This document shows, one piece after another, positions 31,433 through 39,904 of a DNA stretch of 64,000 nt. The stretch spans positions 1 through 64,000 of IMG/VR virus record IMGVR_UViG_3300047321_000170. One strand, written 5' to 3'. A program made the position numbers and the translations under genes. This stretch comes from a virus. The notes under the pieces are model-generated. The model had not been told where the DNA came from. It did no database searches and saw only the letters and a program-made list of their open reading frames with translations. Each line of letters begins with the position of its first letter. Position 1 is the first letter of the stretch.

Positions 31433-32716
31433 ATGGCGCGTAAAACACATCTTCTGGACGACATCCAGATCCGGCACTGGATCGCCAAGGGCGAGCCGGT
31501 CGCCAAGTCAGATGGTGAAGGCCTGACCTTTACCCTCTCCTCAGCCGGCACCGCGAGCTGGATCTTGCGCTACCGCCGAGGCGGCGGTCGCCGTAAGGAA
31601 ATCACGATCGGCAACTATCCGGACATGACGCTCGCCGCGGCCCGAAAGGCTGCTCGTGCCCACCGCGTCGCGGTCGACAATGGGATAGACCCCGCAGCTG
31701 AGAAGAAGGTCGAGAAGGCGCGCTCCGTGCTCGCGTGGACCGTCAACGAGCTGTGCGACGACTACGAGGAGAAGCACCTGGTGGCGCCCCTCTCGAAGTC
31801 CACGATCTATTACCGGAAGTGGGACATCAAGAACATCATCCGGCCTAAGCTGGGTTCGCTCGAAGTTCGCAAGATCCTGCCTGCTGACATCGTCTACATT
31901 CTGGAGAACAGCGGGCGCACCTGGACGGTGAATAAGCGAATCCTTACATCTATGAAGCAGCTCTTTGGCCATGCGCTAGGGAAGCGGATCATCGACGTGA
32001 ACCCCGCCTTCGGTATCGAGATGAAGGCACTGTTCGGCAAACGCCCGCCCGTTCGCAAACGCCTGATGCTCACCGAGGGCGAGCTTCGCAAACTGCTGCC
32101 TGGCATTGACAAGAAGATCGGCCGCGAGAACGGCCTCATGCTGCGCGTGCTGCTGGCTACCTGCGTGCGAACGAACGAGCTGGTCATGGCCCGCAAGCAG
32201 TTCATCGATCTGAAGCGCGGCTCCTGGTTCGTACACGACGAGTCGGTCAAGACTCGTCAAGGCTTCACCGTCCCGCTGGTTCCTGTCGTCATTGGCTGGA
32301 TGAAAGAGCTGTACGCCCTGTCCGGAGACTCCGACTGGCTGTTGCCAGCTCGCAGCAACAAACGCCGCAACCGGCTTGGTGAAACTCATATCGGCAATAC
32401 CACGCTGTGGGCCGCGATCACGCGAGCGTTCCAATCTGAGAAGCTGGAGATGCGTCGCTTCACGCCGCACGATACGCGCAGCACCGCCAAAAGCCATATG
32501 CGGAATCTGGGCATCTCGAACGAAGTCAGTGAGCTTGCGCTTAACCACAAGCTCAAAGGTATGGAAGGGATCTATGACGTGCGAGAAGAGATCCCCGAGC
32601 GACGCGAGGCGATGGAGATATGGGCGCAGTTCATTGCAGACTGCTGCGACGGTAAGGAACCGGAAACGGGCCGACCAACGAACGTGGTCGCATTGAGAAG
32701 GAAGGCTGCGGCTTGA
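31433..32716 (+). CDS. int: P4-type tyrosine integrase
   Basis: 427 residues. The N-terminal 90 residues are the arm-binding domain typical of P4-family integrases (KSDGEGLTFTLSSAG, ITIGNYPDMTLAAARKAAR). The C-terminal catalytic domain carries Arg in ATCVRTNELV, HDTRSTAKSHM (HxxR), LNHKLKGMEGIYDV with the candidate nucleophile Tyr, then the usual family ending. It inserts the phage at an attachment site, often a tRNA gene in this family. Its promoter lies within the inverted repeat 31378-31418, suggesting autoregulation or repressor control. Confidence 0.93.
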   Translation: MARKTHLLDDIQIRHWIAKGEPVAKSDGEGLTFTLSSAGTASWILRYRRGGGRRKEITIGNYPDMTLAAARKAARAHRVAVDNGIDPAAEKKVEKARSVLAWTVNELCDDYEEKHLVAPLSKSTIYYRKWDIKNIIRPKLGSLEVRKILPADIVYILENSGRTWTVNKRILTSMKQLFGHALGKRIIDVNPAFGIEMKALFGKRPPVRKRLMLTEGELRKLLPGIDKKIGRENGLMLRVLLATCVRTNELVMARKQFIDLKRGSWFVHDESVKTRQGFTVPLVPVVIGWMKELYALSGDSDWLLPARSNKRRNRLGETHIGNTTLWAAITRAFQSEKLEMRRFTPHDTRSTAKSHMRNLGISNEVSELALNHKLKGMEGIYDVREEIPERREAMEIWAQFIADCCDGKEPETGRPTNVVALRRKAAA

Positions 32717-32718
32717 AT

Positions 32719-32743
32719 AAAAACGCCGGCTATGAGCCGGCGT
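32719..32743. terminator. Terminator between convergent integrase and early operon
   Basis: Nine-base stem ACGCCGGCT / AGCCGGCGT (32723-32731 with 32735-32743) with AAAAA on its left flank, so the - strand transcript ends in a T run. It ends the long leftward early operon and may also stop integrase transcripts. Confidence 0.85.
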
Positions 32744-32746
32744 GTC

Positions 32747-32980
32747 TTACTGTGCTGTCTGTTCAATCGGCCAAGGCATTTCCATACCTTCGCGAATGAT
32801 TACCGCCATCTCGGTAGCTAGAACCAGCCGGATCTCTGGCGGCAAGTTCAACAGCGGATCTTTGATGTCCCTCCGGTCACACAGATCGTGCAGCACGCCT
32901 AGTGCAACGGCGTCCGCTCGATCAACTGGCTTGTGGCCGCTAAACGGGTACTGAATGCCTCTCGCGATGTCACGGTTCAT
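32747..32980 (-). CDS. Hypothetical early protein
   Basis: 77 residues, starting at ATG 32980 with GGAGG upstream. A helical, amphipathic protein (LLNLPPEIRLVLATEMAVII) with no recognised motif. It is the last gene before the terminator of the leftward operon. Confidence 0.6.
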   Translation of the reverse strand: MNRDIARGIQYPFSGHKPVDRADAVALGVLHDLCDRRDIKDPLLNLPPEIRLVLATEMAVIIREGMEMPWPIEQTAQ

Positions 32981-33015
32981 GATTGATCCTCCAAGGTCTT
33001 AGCTGTCACTATAGC

Positions 33016-33360
33016 TCACGCTGTCAGCTCCATCACGTCAACCAGCGCGCTCTCGAATTCGAACGGCTCGTAGTCGACCAGCTTGATGCCCCACGATCCA
33101 TCGAGCGGTGGCCAGCCCTCTACCTCCCCGCTGTTGAACGCTGCCTCCGGGTCCATGCGTTCCACGGACAGCGCCATGAACTCGACGCAGAGCATCGTGA
33201 GTACGGCCAGCAGCGCGCTGCCATGCTCGAAGACGCGGTCTTCCGCTCCGCTCCAGAAGTTGTTCAGCTCGTGGGCCTTCTCGTCGGTCAAGATCGAATG
33301 ATCGACCTCGACGGTCATGTCGTAGCCATCGGCGTACGTCAGCTGGTATTGCTTCTTCAT
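33016..33360 (-). CDS. DUF2528-like phage protein
   Basis: 114 residues. YQLTYADGYDMTVEVDHSIL then KAHELNNFWSGAEDR matches my memory of the DUF2528 family of small phage proteins of unknown function. It overlaps its upstream neighbour by four bases. The family call is from recognition of the motif only. Confidence 0.6.
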   Translation of the reverse strand: MKKQYQLTYADGYDMTVEVDHSILTDEKAHELNNFWSGAEDRVFEHGSALLAVLTMLCVEFMALSVERMDPEAAFNSGEVEGWPPLDGSWGIKLVDYEPFEFESALVDVMELTA

Positions 33361-33587
33361 AGGATCTCCTGCTCGCTCGGCTCGAAGGAGTGATCTTCTT
33401 CGAAGCGATACTTCAGCTTACGTTTCCACGCGAACTCTTCAGCGCGGTCCTTGTTTGAGAACAACCACAGGCCCGCGTGCGGCCCAGTCGGGATGCTGCA
33501 TCCAACCGCTTCCGGAAACAGCTTTTCGTCGAAGGAGAAGGCCGGTGTTTTAGGACACACTTCGAACACAATCTCGTTATCGCTCAT
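33357..33587 (-). CDS. Hypothetical early protein
   Basis: 76 residues, acidic C-terminus, no recognised motif. Linked to both neighbours by four-base overlaps, so translated as part of the leftward operon. Confidence 0.55.
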   Translation of the reverse strand: MSDNEIVFEVCPKTPAFSFDEKLFPEAVGCSIPTGPHAGLWLFSNKDRAEEFAWKRKLKYRFEEDHSFEPSEQEIL

Positions 33588-33799
33588 GTCGGCTCCTTCG
33601 GAACAGTGGTCATGAAACCGTCGAACAGGTCGCGCATCTTGTCCTGTACGTGCTCACTGGTGATCACGCTGGACTTCGCGACGATGCGAAGCTGGCGAGG
33701 CTGGTTGTTTTTGTCAAAACACTTCGCGCCGAACTCCCACGAGTGGTTGAGCAAGGCGCGGAAGCGGGCAGCGTCTGCCGCTTCAGATCTGCTGGTCAT
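33584..33799 (-). CDS. Hypothetical early protein
   Basis: 71 residues, mixed charge, no recognised motif. Four-base overlaps with both neighbours. Confidence 0.55.
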   Translation of the reverse strand: MTSRSEAADAARFRALLNHSWEFGAKCFDKNNQPRQLRIVAKSSVITSEHVQDKMRDLFDGFMTTVPKEPT

Positions 33800-34113
33800 G
33801 GCGTCTCCTTTTCGACGAGACCCAGCGACTGCGAATACTCCAGGAAGTGCTGGACCTTCGCCAGCTTCTTGCTGATGGCCACATGGTCAGGCTGGCCGAT
33901 GTCGAAGAAGAACTCTCCGTTCGAGACATCACCCAGGCGCTGCACCATAGCGAGCACGTCATTCAGCTCAGCATAAATCCGTTGTGCGTTCGTCTCAGTG
34001 CGCTCCGGGTGACGCTCGCTCAAGCCGAAGTGCGCGGCCTTCAACGCTATCTGCGCAACTTCTGCTGCTTCCTCGGCGAGCTTCACGAGGTAGTACTGCT
34101 GTAGCGTCATCAT
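33796..34113 (-). CDS. MazG-like nucleotide pyrophosphohydrolase, small form
   Basis: 105 residues. EEAAEVAQIALK gives the ExxxE half and AELNDVLAMVQ the ExxD half of the magnesium-binding site of MazG-type all-alpha NTP pyrophosphohydrolases. Such enzymes remove non-canonical nucleotides or lower (p)ppGpp-related signals. It is the first of two such genes in the window; the other starts at 37470. Confidence 0.75.
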   Translation of the reverse strand: MMTLQQYYLVKLAEEAAEVAQIALKAAHFGLSERHPERTETNAQRIYAELNDVLAMVQRLGDVSNGEFFFDIGQPDHVAISKKLAKVQHFLEYSQSLGLVEKETP

Positions 34114-34349
34114 GGCTTCGCTCCTTGCTTCTTCGCGTTGTACGCTGCGATCACTTCCTTCTCCTTCTCCTTGTCACGCTTCGGCATCGCGGCCCACGCG
34201 AGGTAGTTCTCGCCCAGCTCGCCCGACCACGTACCTGTGACCAGCACGCAACCGATGGTGAGCAGCATCATCTTTGCGCCGGCATGCTGCGGCTTCTCGT
34301 AGATCCACTTAACGTCCGGAGCCGAGACGTAGTCTTTACCGAGGGTCAT
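34110..34349 (-). CDS. Hypothetical early protein with hydrophobic centre
   Basis: 79 residues. Residues about 26-42 (KMMLLTIGCVLVTGTWS) are hydrophobic but too short and interrupted for a sure membrane helix; the C-terminus is Lys-rich. Four-base overlaps on both sides. Confidence 0.55.
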   Translation of the reverse strand: MTLGKDYVSAPDVKWIYEKPQHAGAKMMLLTIGCVLVTGTWSGELGENYLAWAAMPKRDKEKEKEVIAAYNAKKQGAKP

Positions 34350-34519
34350 AGCTTTTGAAATCCTTTAAATTCTGGGATAAGGAGAACCAGCGCTGCCGCC
34401 ACATCTGCTCGGTCCACTTTTCCGGACCACTTCAGAAGGCCGTCTGATAGCTTGACCTCAATGGTCACTTCACACGGTCTCGGGTGCGGGCAGGGTGGCG
34501 CAATCGTTCCACCTGACAT
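34346..34519 (-). CDS. Small hypothetical protein (57 aa)
   Basis: ATG 34519 follows AGGAGG at the right spacing, and the stop overlaps the next start in an ATGA, so the frame fits the operon exactly. The product has 57 residues with EVTIEVKLSDGLLKWSG in the centre, a likely beta hairpin. No family recognised. Confidence 0.6.
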   Translation of the reverse strand: MSGGTIAPPCPHPRPCEVTIEVKLSDGLLKWSGKVDRADVAAALVLLIPEFKGFQKL

Positions 34520-34726
34520 TCAATCCTCCTGCGGAAACGCTGTGCGGCGCGCGTCGTAGCTCACTTCGAGCATCCCTCCGCACACGTTGTCAGTGAACAT
34601 CTCGCCCTTGAAGTCACCAGCTTGCAGCTCCAGCAGCCGGTTGCAGTGCGGGCACTTCACGAAGATGTCGTTGCTGTTGCTCTCGCGGTGATACTTCTTC
34701 ACCCCCAGGATCTCATTGAGGGCCAT
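34520..34726 (-). CDS. Small zinc-ribbon-like protein
   Basis: 68 residues from ATG 34726. CPHCNRLLEL with a later Cys (DNVCGGM) suggests a metal site, though only three Cys are present. It overlaps the upstream gene by one base. Confidence 0.55.
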   Translation of the reverse strand: MALNEILGVKKYHRESNSNDIFVKCPHCNRLLELQAGDFKGEMFTDNVCGGMLEVSYDARRTAFPQED

Positions 34727-35034
34727 CAGTGCGTCTCCGTCACGATGGTTTCCGTCTCTTGCCGGTGGCAGTTCTTGCCGCAGCTCACGGTGTACTGACG
34801 GTCGGTCGAGACCATGCTGTTCGGGCACTTGGTGAAGTAGTGATTCGTGTCGCCTACCTTGAACGCGTAGACATCACAACCGTCCTTCTTACGGATGATG
34901 TGTGGCTCTCGCTCAGCTGCTTCGCGTGCAGCCTTTTCCGCCTCGCCCTTCTTGTACCAGTCGGACTCCGAGCAGCTGTACATGCCAAAGACGGCGAGCG
35001 CTCCGAGGCTGATAACAATGATGAAGTCTTTCAT
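34726..35034 (-). CDS. Putative lipoprotein or membrane-anchored protein
   Basis: 102 residues. MKDFIIVISLGALAVFGMYSC has a hydrophobic core ending in Cys21, similar to a lipoprotein signal though the -3 residue is Met. The mature part has four further Cys (DGCDVYAF, FTKCP, SCGKNC) that could form disulfides in the periplasm. Superinfection exclusion is one possibility; nothing shows it. Confidence 0.6.
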   Translation of the reverse strand: MKDFIIVISLGALAVFGMYSCSESDWYKKGEAEKAAREAAEREPHIIRKKDGCDVYAFKVGDTNHYFTKCPNSMVSTDRQYTVSCGKNCHRQETETIVTETH

Positions 35035-35073
35035 CGGACACCTAATAAAATTTGGATAACTTTTAGTTGGGTA

Positions 35074-35093
35074 GATCCCGCCGAAGCGGGATC
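35074..35093. terminator. Hairpin between early genes
   Basis: Eight-base perfect stem GATCCCGC / GCGGGATC; on the - strand the loop is TTCG, a very stable tetraloop. No T run follows in either direction, so it may be an attenuator or processing signal rather than a full terminator. Confidence 0.55.
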
Positions 35094-35097
35094 AACT

Positions 35098-35289
35098 TCA
35101 GTCCAGCAATGTATGGCAACGCCCACACTGGTCCCGAAGCTTCATGCCAGGGAACTTATGGCTCGGACCCGTCTTCCGCGTCTCACGCTTGTGATAGCCG
35201 AACAGGCACGTTACGCGCTGCCAGAACGGCATCCCCTCCGGGAACCAAGGCATTGACTCGTTGCGGCGTGTGATGTCATCTCCGTTCAT
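35098..35289 (-). CDS. Hypothetical early protein with CxxC
   Basis: 63 residues. Ends in CGRCHTLLD; with His and Cys earlier (CLFGYHKRET) it could bind one zinc. Four-base overlap with the dNMP kinase gene. Confidence 0.55.
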   Translation of the reverse strand: MNGDDITRRNESMPWFPEGMPFWQRVTCLFGYHKRETRKTGPSHKFPGMKLRDQCGRCHTLLD

Positions 35290-35885
35290 TGGTCACCCAG
35301 CGCGTTGACCTTGTCGAACAGATCGTCGGCCTGCAACTCCAGACCGTGAATGTCGCCCTCGACATTGGTGATCACGAAGTCGAACGGCCAGTCGTCGAGC
35401 CCGCCTTCGCTGCTGTGGTCCTGCACGGCACGCGGCACGCCAGGGCGGTTCACGCGCACGAAGGTCGTCTGCACGTCAGACGCTATGAGGCGGTCGCCTT
35501 CTCCGTGCCGATAGCGCCAGTCATCGATCACATAGATGCTATGAGGCTCGCTGCGTTCGTCGGCATGAATGCCCGTGACCACGAGGTTCGCCCAGAACAG
35601 CGGCGAAATCCTGCGGCCCATGTCGCCCAGCTCGCGCATCAACCCGCGTGGTGACATACCGAACAGCTCGCGGATAGGTAGGTTCTTCAGGGTCGCGTGG
35701 TCGACGATCTTTCGCGCTTCCATCAAGTCGTCCCCAGCGCTGGCCAACAGAACGGCGGTCATCTCCTTGATCGGAGCAGCAAAGCGCGTGCGCTTTACGC
35801 CGTATGTCGAAAGCAGGTAGTTGGCCACGGTGGACTTGCCGTGACCCATGTCGCCAGATAGCGCAATGATTCGAGGTTTCATCAT
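35286..35885 (-). CDS. Deoxynucleoside monophosphate kinase
   Basis: 199 residues. GDMGHGKST (11-19) is a P-loop, followed by the small-kinase pattern seen in T4 gp1-like dNMP kinases (ELFGMSPRGLMRELGD; YVIDDWRYRHGEGDRL). It would phosphorylate dNMPs from host DNA breakdown or from ThyX to supply replication. Adjacent to thyX with a four-base overlap, which supports a nucleotide role. Confidence 0.85.
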   Translation of the reverse strand: MMKPRIIALSGDMGHGKSTVANYLLSTYGVKRTRFAAPIKEMTAVLLASAGDDLMEARKIVDHATLKNLPIRELFGMSPRGLMRELGDMGRRISPLFWANLVVTGIHADERSEPHSIYVIDDWRYRHGEGDRLIASDVQTTFVRVNRPGVPRAVQDHSSEGGLDDWPFDFVITNVEGDIHGLELQADDLFDKVNALGDQ

Positions 35886-36853
35886 GCCTCCCGACGCGGG
35901 TAGATCTCGTCGGCATCCATCGCCGCCTGGACCTGCGCACGCAGCCCGCTTTTCTGCGATTGCGTCAACGGTTGACTGAAGAACTTCACCATCTCGTCGT
36001 GAGTCAACGTGCGTCGCAGCCGACCTCCTGTGTACGGCGGCAGCACGGCCTCGACTTCCTGACGGTGTTGCTTCCAGCCACGCAGGTTGCCGAAGCGCTC
36101 GTTCGCGCCGACAGTCGGCGTTGCCTGGTGCTCTGTCGGCGAGGCGTGGATTGGCTGGGCGCCGACGAGGCGGTCATAGCGCTCACGCTCCTTTTCGACG
36201 GACGGGTTGCCATCGAACGGCGTGTAGCTGATCCGTGCACAGCGAGCGACCGACAGCTTTTTCTGGTCGTCGAGCGGGAGCGAGCGGCGCTCTTCGGTGA
36301 GAACATACGGGAGATGCCATTCGCCCCCGCGCAGCACGCGCGGAACGCTCAGCTCGATAGCAACCATGATCTCGATGGCCAGGTCGCGCATCGTGGGATC
36401 GGCGTCGGGGTGGCAGCGCAGCAGATCGAAGTTGTCCCAGTCCGTGCCGCTGAGCAGCGCGTCAACATACTGGTGCGCTTCGGTGACGCGGTTGGCAATC
36501 TGCTTGTGCGCGCCGAGCTTCATCATGCTCCAGCTGATCGCTGCGGAGAGCTTCGCGTGCGTGCGCCAGAGTGCCTTCACGCCGAACAGACGCAGACCCG
36601 TCAGCGCCGCGCCCGCTTGCATGCCAGCCTGGTTGCTACCCCATTCGCTCGGACAGGCCGGGTCGCTCCAGATCTGCTTGAGCATGGTCTTCACAGGCTT
36701 CGCACGCGAGGAACCGGCGTTCTTCGACAGTGCGCGATGCGTGTTGACTTCTGCTAGGACGATGCGCGGATAGCGCACCTGAACGGTCGTGAATCGAACA
36801 CCCGCAAGAGAGATCGAATCTTCGATGACCTTGGCCAGAATAGTAGGTTTCAT
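35882..36853 (-). CDS. thyX: Flavin-dependent thymidylate synthase
   Basis: 323 residues. THRALSKNAGSSRAKP (38-53) is the ThyX signature, related to RHRxxSxNxxSxR, which binds dUMP and FAD. The enzyme makes dTMP from dUMP using methylene-tetrahydrofolate and NAD(P)H. It is somewhat longer than bacterial ThyX (about 220-250), as in several phage forms. The ATG lies eight bases after the CAC-loop hairpin 36862-36885. Confidence 0.88.
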   Translation of the reverse strand: MKPTILAKVIEDSISLAGVRFTTVQVRYPRIVLAEVNTHRALSKNAGSSRAKPVKTMLKQIWSDPACPSEWGSNQAGMQAGAALTGLRLFGVKALWRTHAKLSAAISWSMMKLGAHKQIANRVTEAHQYVDALLSGTDWDNFDLLRCHPDADPTMRDLAIEIMVAIELSVPRVLRGGEWHLPYVLTEERRSLPLDDQKKLSVARCARISYTPFDGNPSVEKERERYDRLVGAQPIHASPTEHQATPTVGANERFGNLRGWKQHRQEVEAVLPPYTGGRLRRTLTHDEMVKFFSQPLTQSQKSGLRAQVQAAMDADEIYPRREA

Positions 36854-36861
36854 CTTCGGTT

Positions 36862-36885
36862 CAGGGCCGGTGGTGGACGGCCCTG
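36862..36885 (-). promoter_or_regulatory. Start-associated hairpin with CAC loop (thyX)
   Basis: Perfect eight-base stem CAGGGCCG / CGGCCCTG around TCCACCAC read on the - strand. A TAAAAC -10-like sequence lies about ten bases upstream (36895-36900). The strongest stem of the family. Confidence 0.82.
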
Positions 36886-36897
36886 CCTGTTGTCGTT

Positions 36898-37470
36898 TTA
36901 GGAGTTGCGTGCGTCGAGACCGCCCTTGTCTGCTCGTGCTTCAGCAGCGGCGTTCGAGTAGGCATCGGGGAATCGTTCGCGCAGCTTGGCGATGTTCTCT
37001 TCCATCACGTCTTCGATGGCGAAGCCCAGTGCGTCGCATGCGTGCGCTACCGCACAAACGACATTCAGGACACCACGCATAATGGAATCCTTCGACGACG
37101 CATCGCTCAAGTTCGGAAGCCCGAAGGCAATAAACCCGGTCTCGATGGCCAAGCGGAAAGAAACCAGCTTCAACTTCTCCGTGAGCGAATAGCTGTCGAA
37201 GTCGTCGAACAGATACTGATACTCGGGAATGTCGAACTCCAGAGCGTCACAAGCGATAGCGGCATACCAGAGGGTGTCGCCCAGCTCTTCACGCATGTGC
37301 GCGACGAACTCGGGGCTTAGCTTCTTGCCGTAGATCGCAACCCGTTTCACTGTGGTGGTGAATTCGCCGCTCTCGGTGGCCAGACCGAGGATGGCGTGCT
37401 CAAGGCGCAGAAAGGCCGTGGCCAACGGCTTTTCTGTGCGAAGAGCGAGAGGTACGTATTCTTGAAAGTT
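36898..37470 (-). CDS. MazG-like pyrophosphohydrolase, large form
   Basis: 190 residues from ATG 37470. ESGEFTTTVKR supplies ExxE and EELGDTLWYAAIA supplies ExxD of the MazG metal site; the C-terminal NIAKLRERFPDAYSNAAA is the usual MazG ending. It probably hydrolyses NTPs or damaged dNTPs. The start follows a long CAC tract and lacks a Shine-Dalgarno site. Confidence 0.82.
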   Translation of the reverse strand, partial: NFQEYVPLALRTEKPLATAFLRLEHAILGLATESGEFTTTVKRVAIYGKKLSPEFVAHMREELGDTLWYAAIACDALEFDIPEYQYLFDDFDSYSLTEKLKLVSFRLAIETGFIAFGLPNLSDASSKDSIMRGVLNVVCAVAHACDALGFAIEDVMEENIAKLRERFPDAYSNAAAEARADKGGLDARNS

Positions 37471-37476
37471 CATGAT

Positions 37477-37497
37477 GTGGTGGTAGTGGTGGTGGTG
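37477..37497 (-). promoter_or_regulatory. Start-associated CAC tract, long unpaired form
   Basis: Six CAC units broken by one TAC on the - strand, six bases before the ATG at 37470. No hairpin arms and no Shine-Dalgarno sequence. Confidence 0.65.
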
Positions 37498-37501
37498 AAA
37501 T

Positions 37502-37849
37502 TCAATAGGTCTCGGGCGGCGCTGTGAACCACAGCCGGCGCGCGACGACTTCCTCGACGGGAAAGGCATACTGGATTAGGTAGCCTTCATCCATCTTCTG
37601 CATAAGCGTCAACTCCCCCTTGTCATGCTTGATCTTGCAGATTGCCAATCGTCCAAGATCCGCGTCGGGCCACCGGCGCTCGCCGCGGTTGCGGCGGGCG
37701 ATGATGTGGGGGTAGTGCTTCGGCTCGCCCCACCCTGCGAGGGGTAGCTCGCGCATCACTTGGGCAACCCGCTCAACGGTGGTGTCGAGGAGCGTAGCGA
37801 TGTCGGGCGGGGTGTAGTTCTGATCCAGTAGAGTCTTTATGTTTTCCAT
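37502..37849 (-). CDS. Hypothetical protein with N-terminal HTH-like segment
   Basis: 115 residues. Residues about 5-35 (LLDQNYTPPDIATLLDTTVE) look like a helix-turn-helix of the kind used by small DNA-binding proteins. The rest is not recognised. It lies between the SbcC-like and MazG genes. Confidence 0.6.
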   Translation of the reverse strand: MENIKTLLDQNYTPPDIATLLDTTVERVAQVMRELPLAGWGEPKHYPHIIARRNRGERRWPDADLGRLAICKIKHDKGELTLMQKMDEGYLIQYAFPVEEVVARRLWFTAPPETY

Positions 37850-37860
37850 AGGCGGTCAGT

Positions 37861-39894
37861 TCATGCAGCTTCCTTCAGGGGTAGCGTGAAAACGTGATCT
37901 GCGATCGGCCGCTTGTGCGTCACAACGATCACCTGTTTGATGGTCTCCTTCAAACGCTGAAGGCACTCAGCGGTGTAACGGGCGCGCTTCTCGTCCATCG
38001 ACTCGTCGAACTCGTCGGCCATGAACACAGAGAACACACCGTTGGTCAGAACCTGACCGAGACCGATCCGCAAAGCGAGATTGGCCACGGCCTTGCCCGA
38101 ACCCGACAACGTCTGAACCTGCTGGCCATCGACCGTGATGTTGAACTCGTCGTCAACGACGATTGAGCTGCGAGCACCACCCGTCATCTGGTTGATCAGC
38201 ATGGACGCGACCTTGTTCAGCGATGGCACCAGGTACGACTTGATGACCACCTTCGCCTCGGCGATCGCAGCCTTGGCGTTTGTCCAATCCGTGGACTGCT
38301 CCAGCAGCCCGTCCATCTTCAGCTTGTCCTCCACGTAGGAGCGCACAGAAGCCTCGTAGGCGCCCTGGGCCTGCTCATAAGCACGCGAGGCCACCAGGCG
38401 CTCTTCCAGAGCCACCAGACGCCCTTCTACGGGCTCCAGCTCCCGGATGCGTGCCTCGCGCTCCTTGAGCTGGGCGAAGAACTGCTCGTACGCGGCTACC
38501 TGCGCGCCGTGGGCCAGGAGCGCGCCATCGAACTTCTGGCGTTCAGCGATGCGCCCCGATTGGTCCGGATTCGCTTTCAGCAGATCGTCCAGCTGCACGA
38601 TGTTCTTCGCGTTGGCCTCGAACGCCTCGACCTTCTCAGCGATCTGCTTGACCTTCTCGTCCATCTTGGCCGCGATCTGCTCTTTCTCAGCCGCAACGTC
38701 ACGCTCCAGCTGCGGAATCGAGTCTTCGAGCTGCTTCTTCAGATCGACGTTGAACTGGAGAGCGCGCTGCGCGTTCAGGTAGCCAGCCGAATACTGCGAC
38801 GGCTGGATCTCGATCGCGTCCGCATAGGCGTCCAGCTCCTCGCTCGCGACCGGCCAGGTGTGCGAGCACTTCGGGCACGAGTGGTGACCCTGTGCCAGCA
38901 GCTTCTGCTTCGCCGCCCAACGGGCGTGCTTCTCGTTGCGGCTGAACTGTTCGTCGATCGCGGCGGTCGTCATCTCCGGCAGCTTCAGCTCGGCCAGCTT
39001 CGCGCGGACCTGTGCCAGCTGCTTGGCCGAATACGACTCACCATCGAGCTGGGCGGCGAGCTTCAGCAACTCACCCTCGACAGTCGTTTTCTCGCGCATG
39101 ATCTGCGAGGCATTGCTGTCCGCCAGCTTGCGGGCGTCGAGCAGCTGCCCGCGGATGTCCTGAAGACTTTGAAGCGTCGCGACCGTCTCGTTGACCTCGC
39201 ACACGGGCGCCACCGGCTCGGCTGGCTTGTTGGCAACCATGCCGCGCAGCTGGTTCAACTCCGTCGCGATCAACACAGCTTCCTGACGCTTCAGCGCCAG
39301 CGTCGAGCTGCTTTCGTAGTTCTCCGGGACTTCCGGCTGGACTGGCTCACGCAAGACGCCCGCGATGCCCTCGGCCTGGCGCGCAAACTTCAGCGCCTGC
39401 TCGCCCGCTTCCTTGATCAGATCGTCCAGCACGGCGAGGCCGACAGTCTGGTCGACGATCTTCTTGCGCTCACCAGGCTTCGCGTCCGACAGAGCTTCGA
39501 CGGCCCCTTGCATCACTGCGTTGGCCATCGTGAACACGCTGTAGTCGTAGCCGAAGATCTCTTTCATCTTCAGGTTGACCGGCTTCGTACCGACCGCAAC
39601 ATCGTGCTCAGCGTTGTCGTTCAGCGGCGCACGAATCAGTTTTGCGTTCTTGATCGTGCGGTTGACGCGGTAGCGCTGATCCTTGACGACGAAAGTCAGC
39701 GTGACATCGAGCTTCTTATAATCGTCGGCGACACCGCGCAGCGCGACGCTGCCCCACAGCGCGAACAGAATCATTTCAAGCGTGACCGACTTGCCAGATT
39801 CATTCTCACCAGTGATCGCTGTCTGGCCAGCCTGGAAGTTGAAGACCGAATGCGGATGACGGAAGCCGTTCTTGATGATCAATTGTTCAAGCAT
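37861..39894 (-). CDS. SbcC/Rad50-like recombination ATPase (T4 gp46-type)
   Basis: 677 residues. Walker A GENESGKS (29-36), a long coiled coil with a zinc-hook CPKC at about 345, ABC signature LSGSGKAVANLALRIGLG, and Walker B FMADEFDES near the C-terminus. With the SbcD-like partner it forms a nuclease complex that processes DNA ends for recombination-dependent replication. AAGGAG precedes the ATG. Confidence 0.93.
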   Translation of the reverse strand: MLEQLIIKNGFRHPHSVFNFQAGQTAITGENESGKSVTLEMILFALWGSVALRGVADDYKKLDVTLTFVVKDQRYRVNRTIKNAKLIRAPLNDNAEHDVAVGTKPVNLKMKEIFGYDYSVFTMANAVMQGAVEALSDAKPGERKKIVDQTVGLAVLDDLIKEAGEQALKFARQAEGIAGVLREPVQPEVPENYESSSTLALKRQEAVLIATELNQLRGMVANKPAEPVAPVCEVNETVATLQSLQDIRGQLLDARKLADSNASQIMREKTTVEGELLKLAAQLDGESYSAKQLAQVRAKLAELKLPEMTTAAIDEQFSRNEKHARWAAKQKLLAQGHHSCPKCSHTWPVASEELDAYADAIEIQPSQYSAGYLNAQRALQFNVDLKKQLEDSIPQLERDVAAEKEQIAAKMDEKVKQIAEKVEAFEANAKNIVQLDDLLKANPDQSGRIAERQKFDGALLAHGAQVAAYEQFFAQLKEREARIRELEPVEGRLVALEERLVASRAYEQAQGAYEASVRSYVEDKLKMDGLLEQSTDWTNAKAAIAEAKVVIKSYLVPSLNKVASMLINQMTGGARSSIVVDDEFNITVDGQQVQTLSGSGKAVANLALRIGLGQVLTNGVFSVFMADEFDESMDEKRARYTAECLQRLKETIKQVIVVTHKRPIADHVFTLPLKEAA

Positions 39895-39904
39895 GTCGTT
39901 CTCC

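Noticed and set aside
32814-32822. GGTAGCTAG within gene 32980-32747 as a further integrase-type operator
   Set aside because: It is a single partial copy within codons of a plausible gene and not paired or inverted.
37345-37361. TTCAC / GTGAA hairpin with a CAC loop inside the large MazG gene
   Set aside because: It is mid-gene and not upstream of any start, so probably chance.
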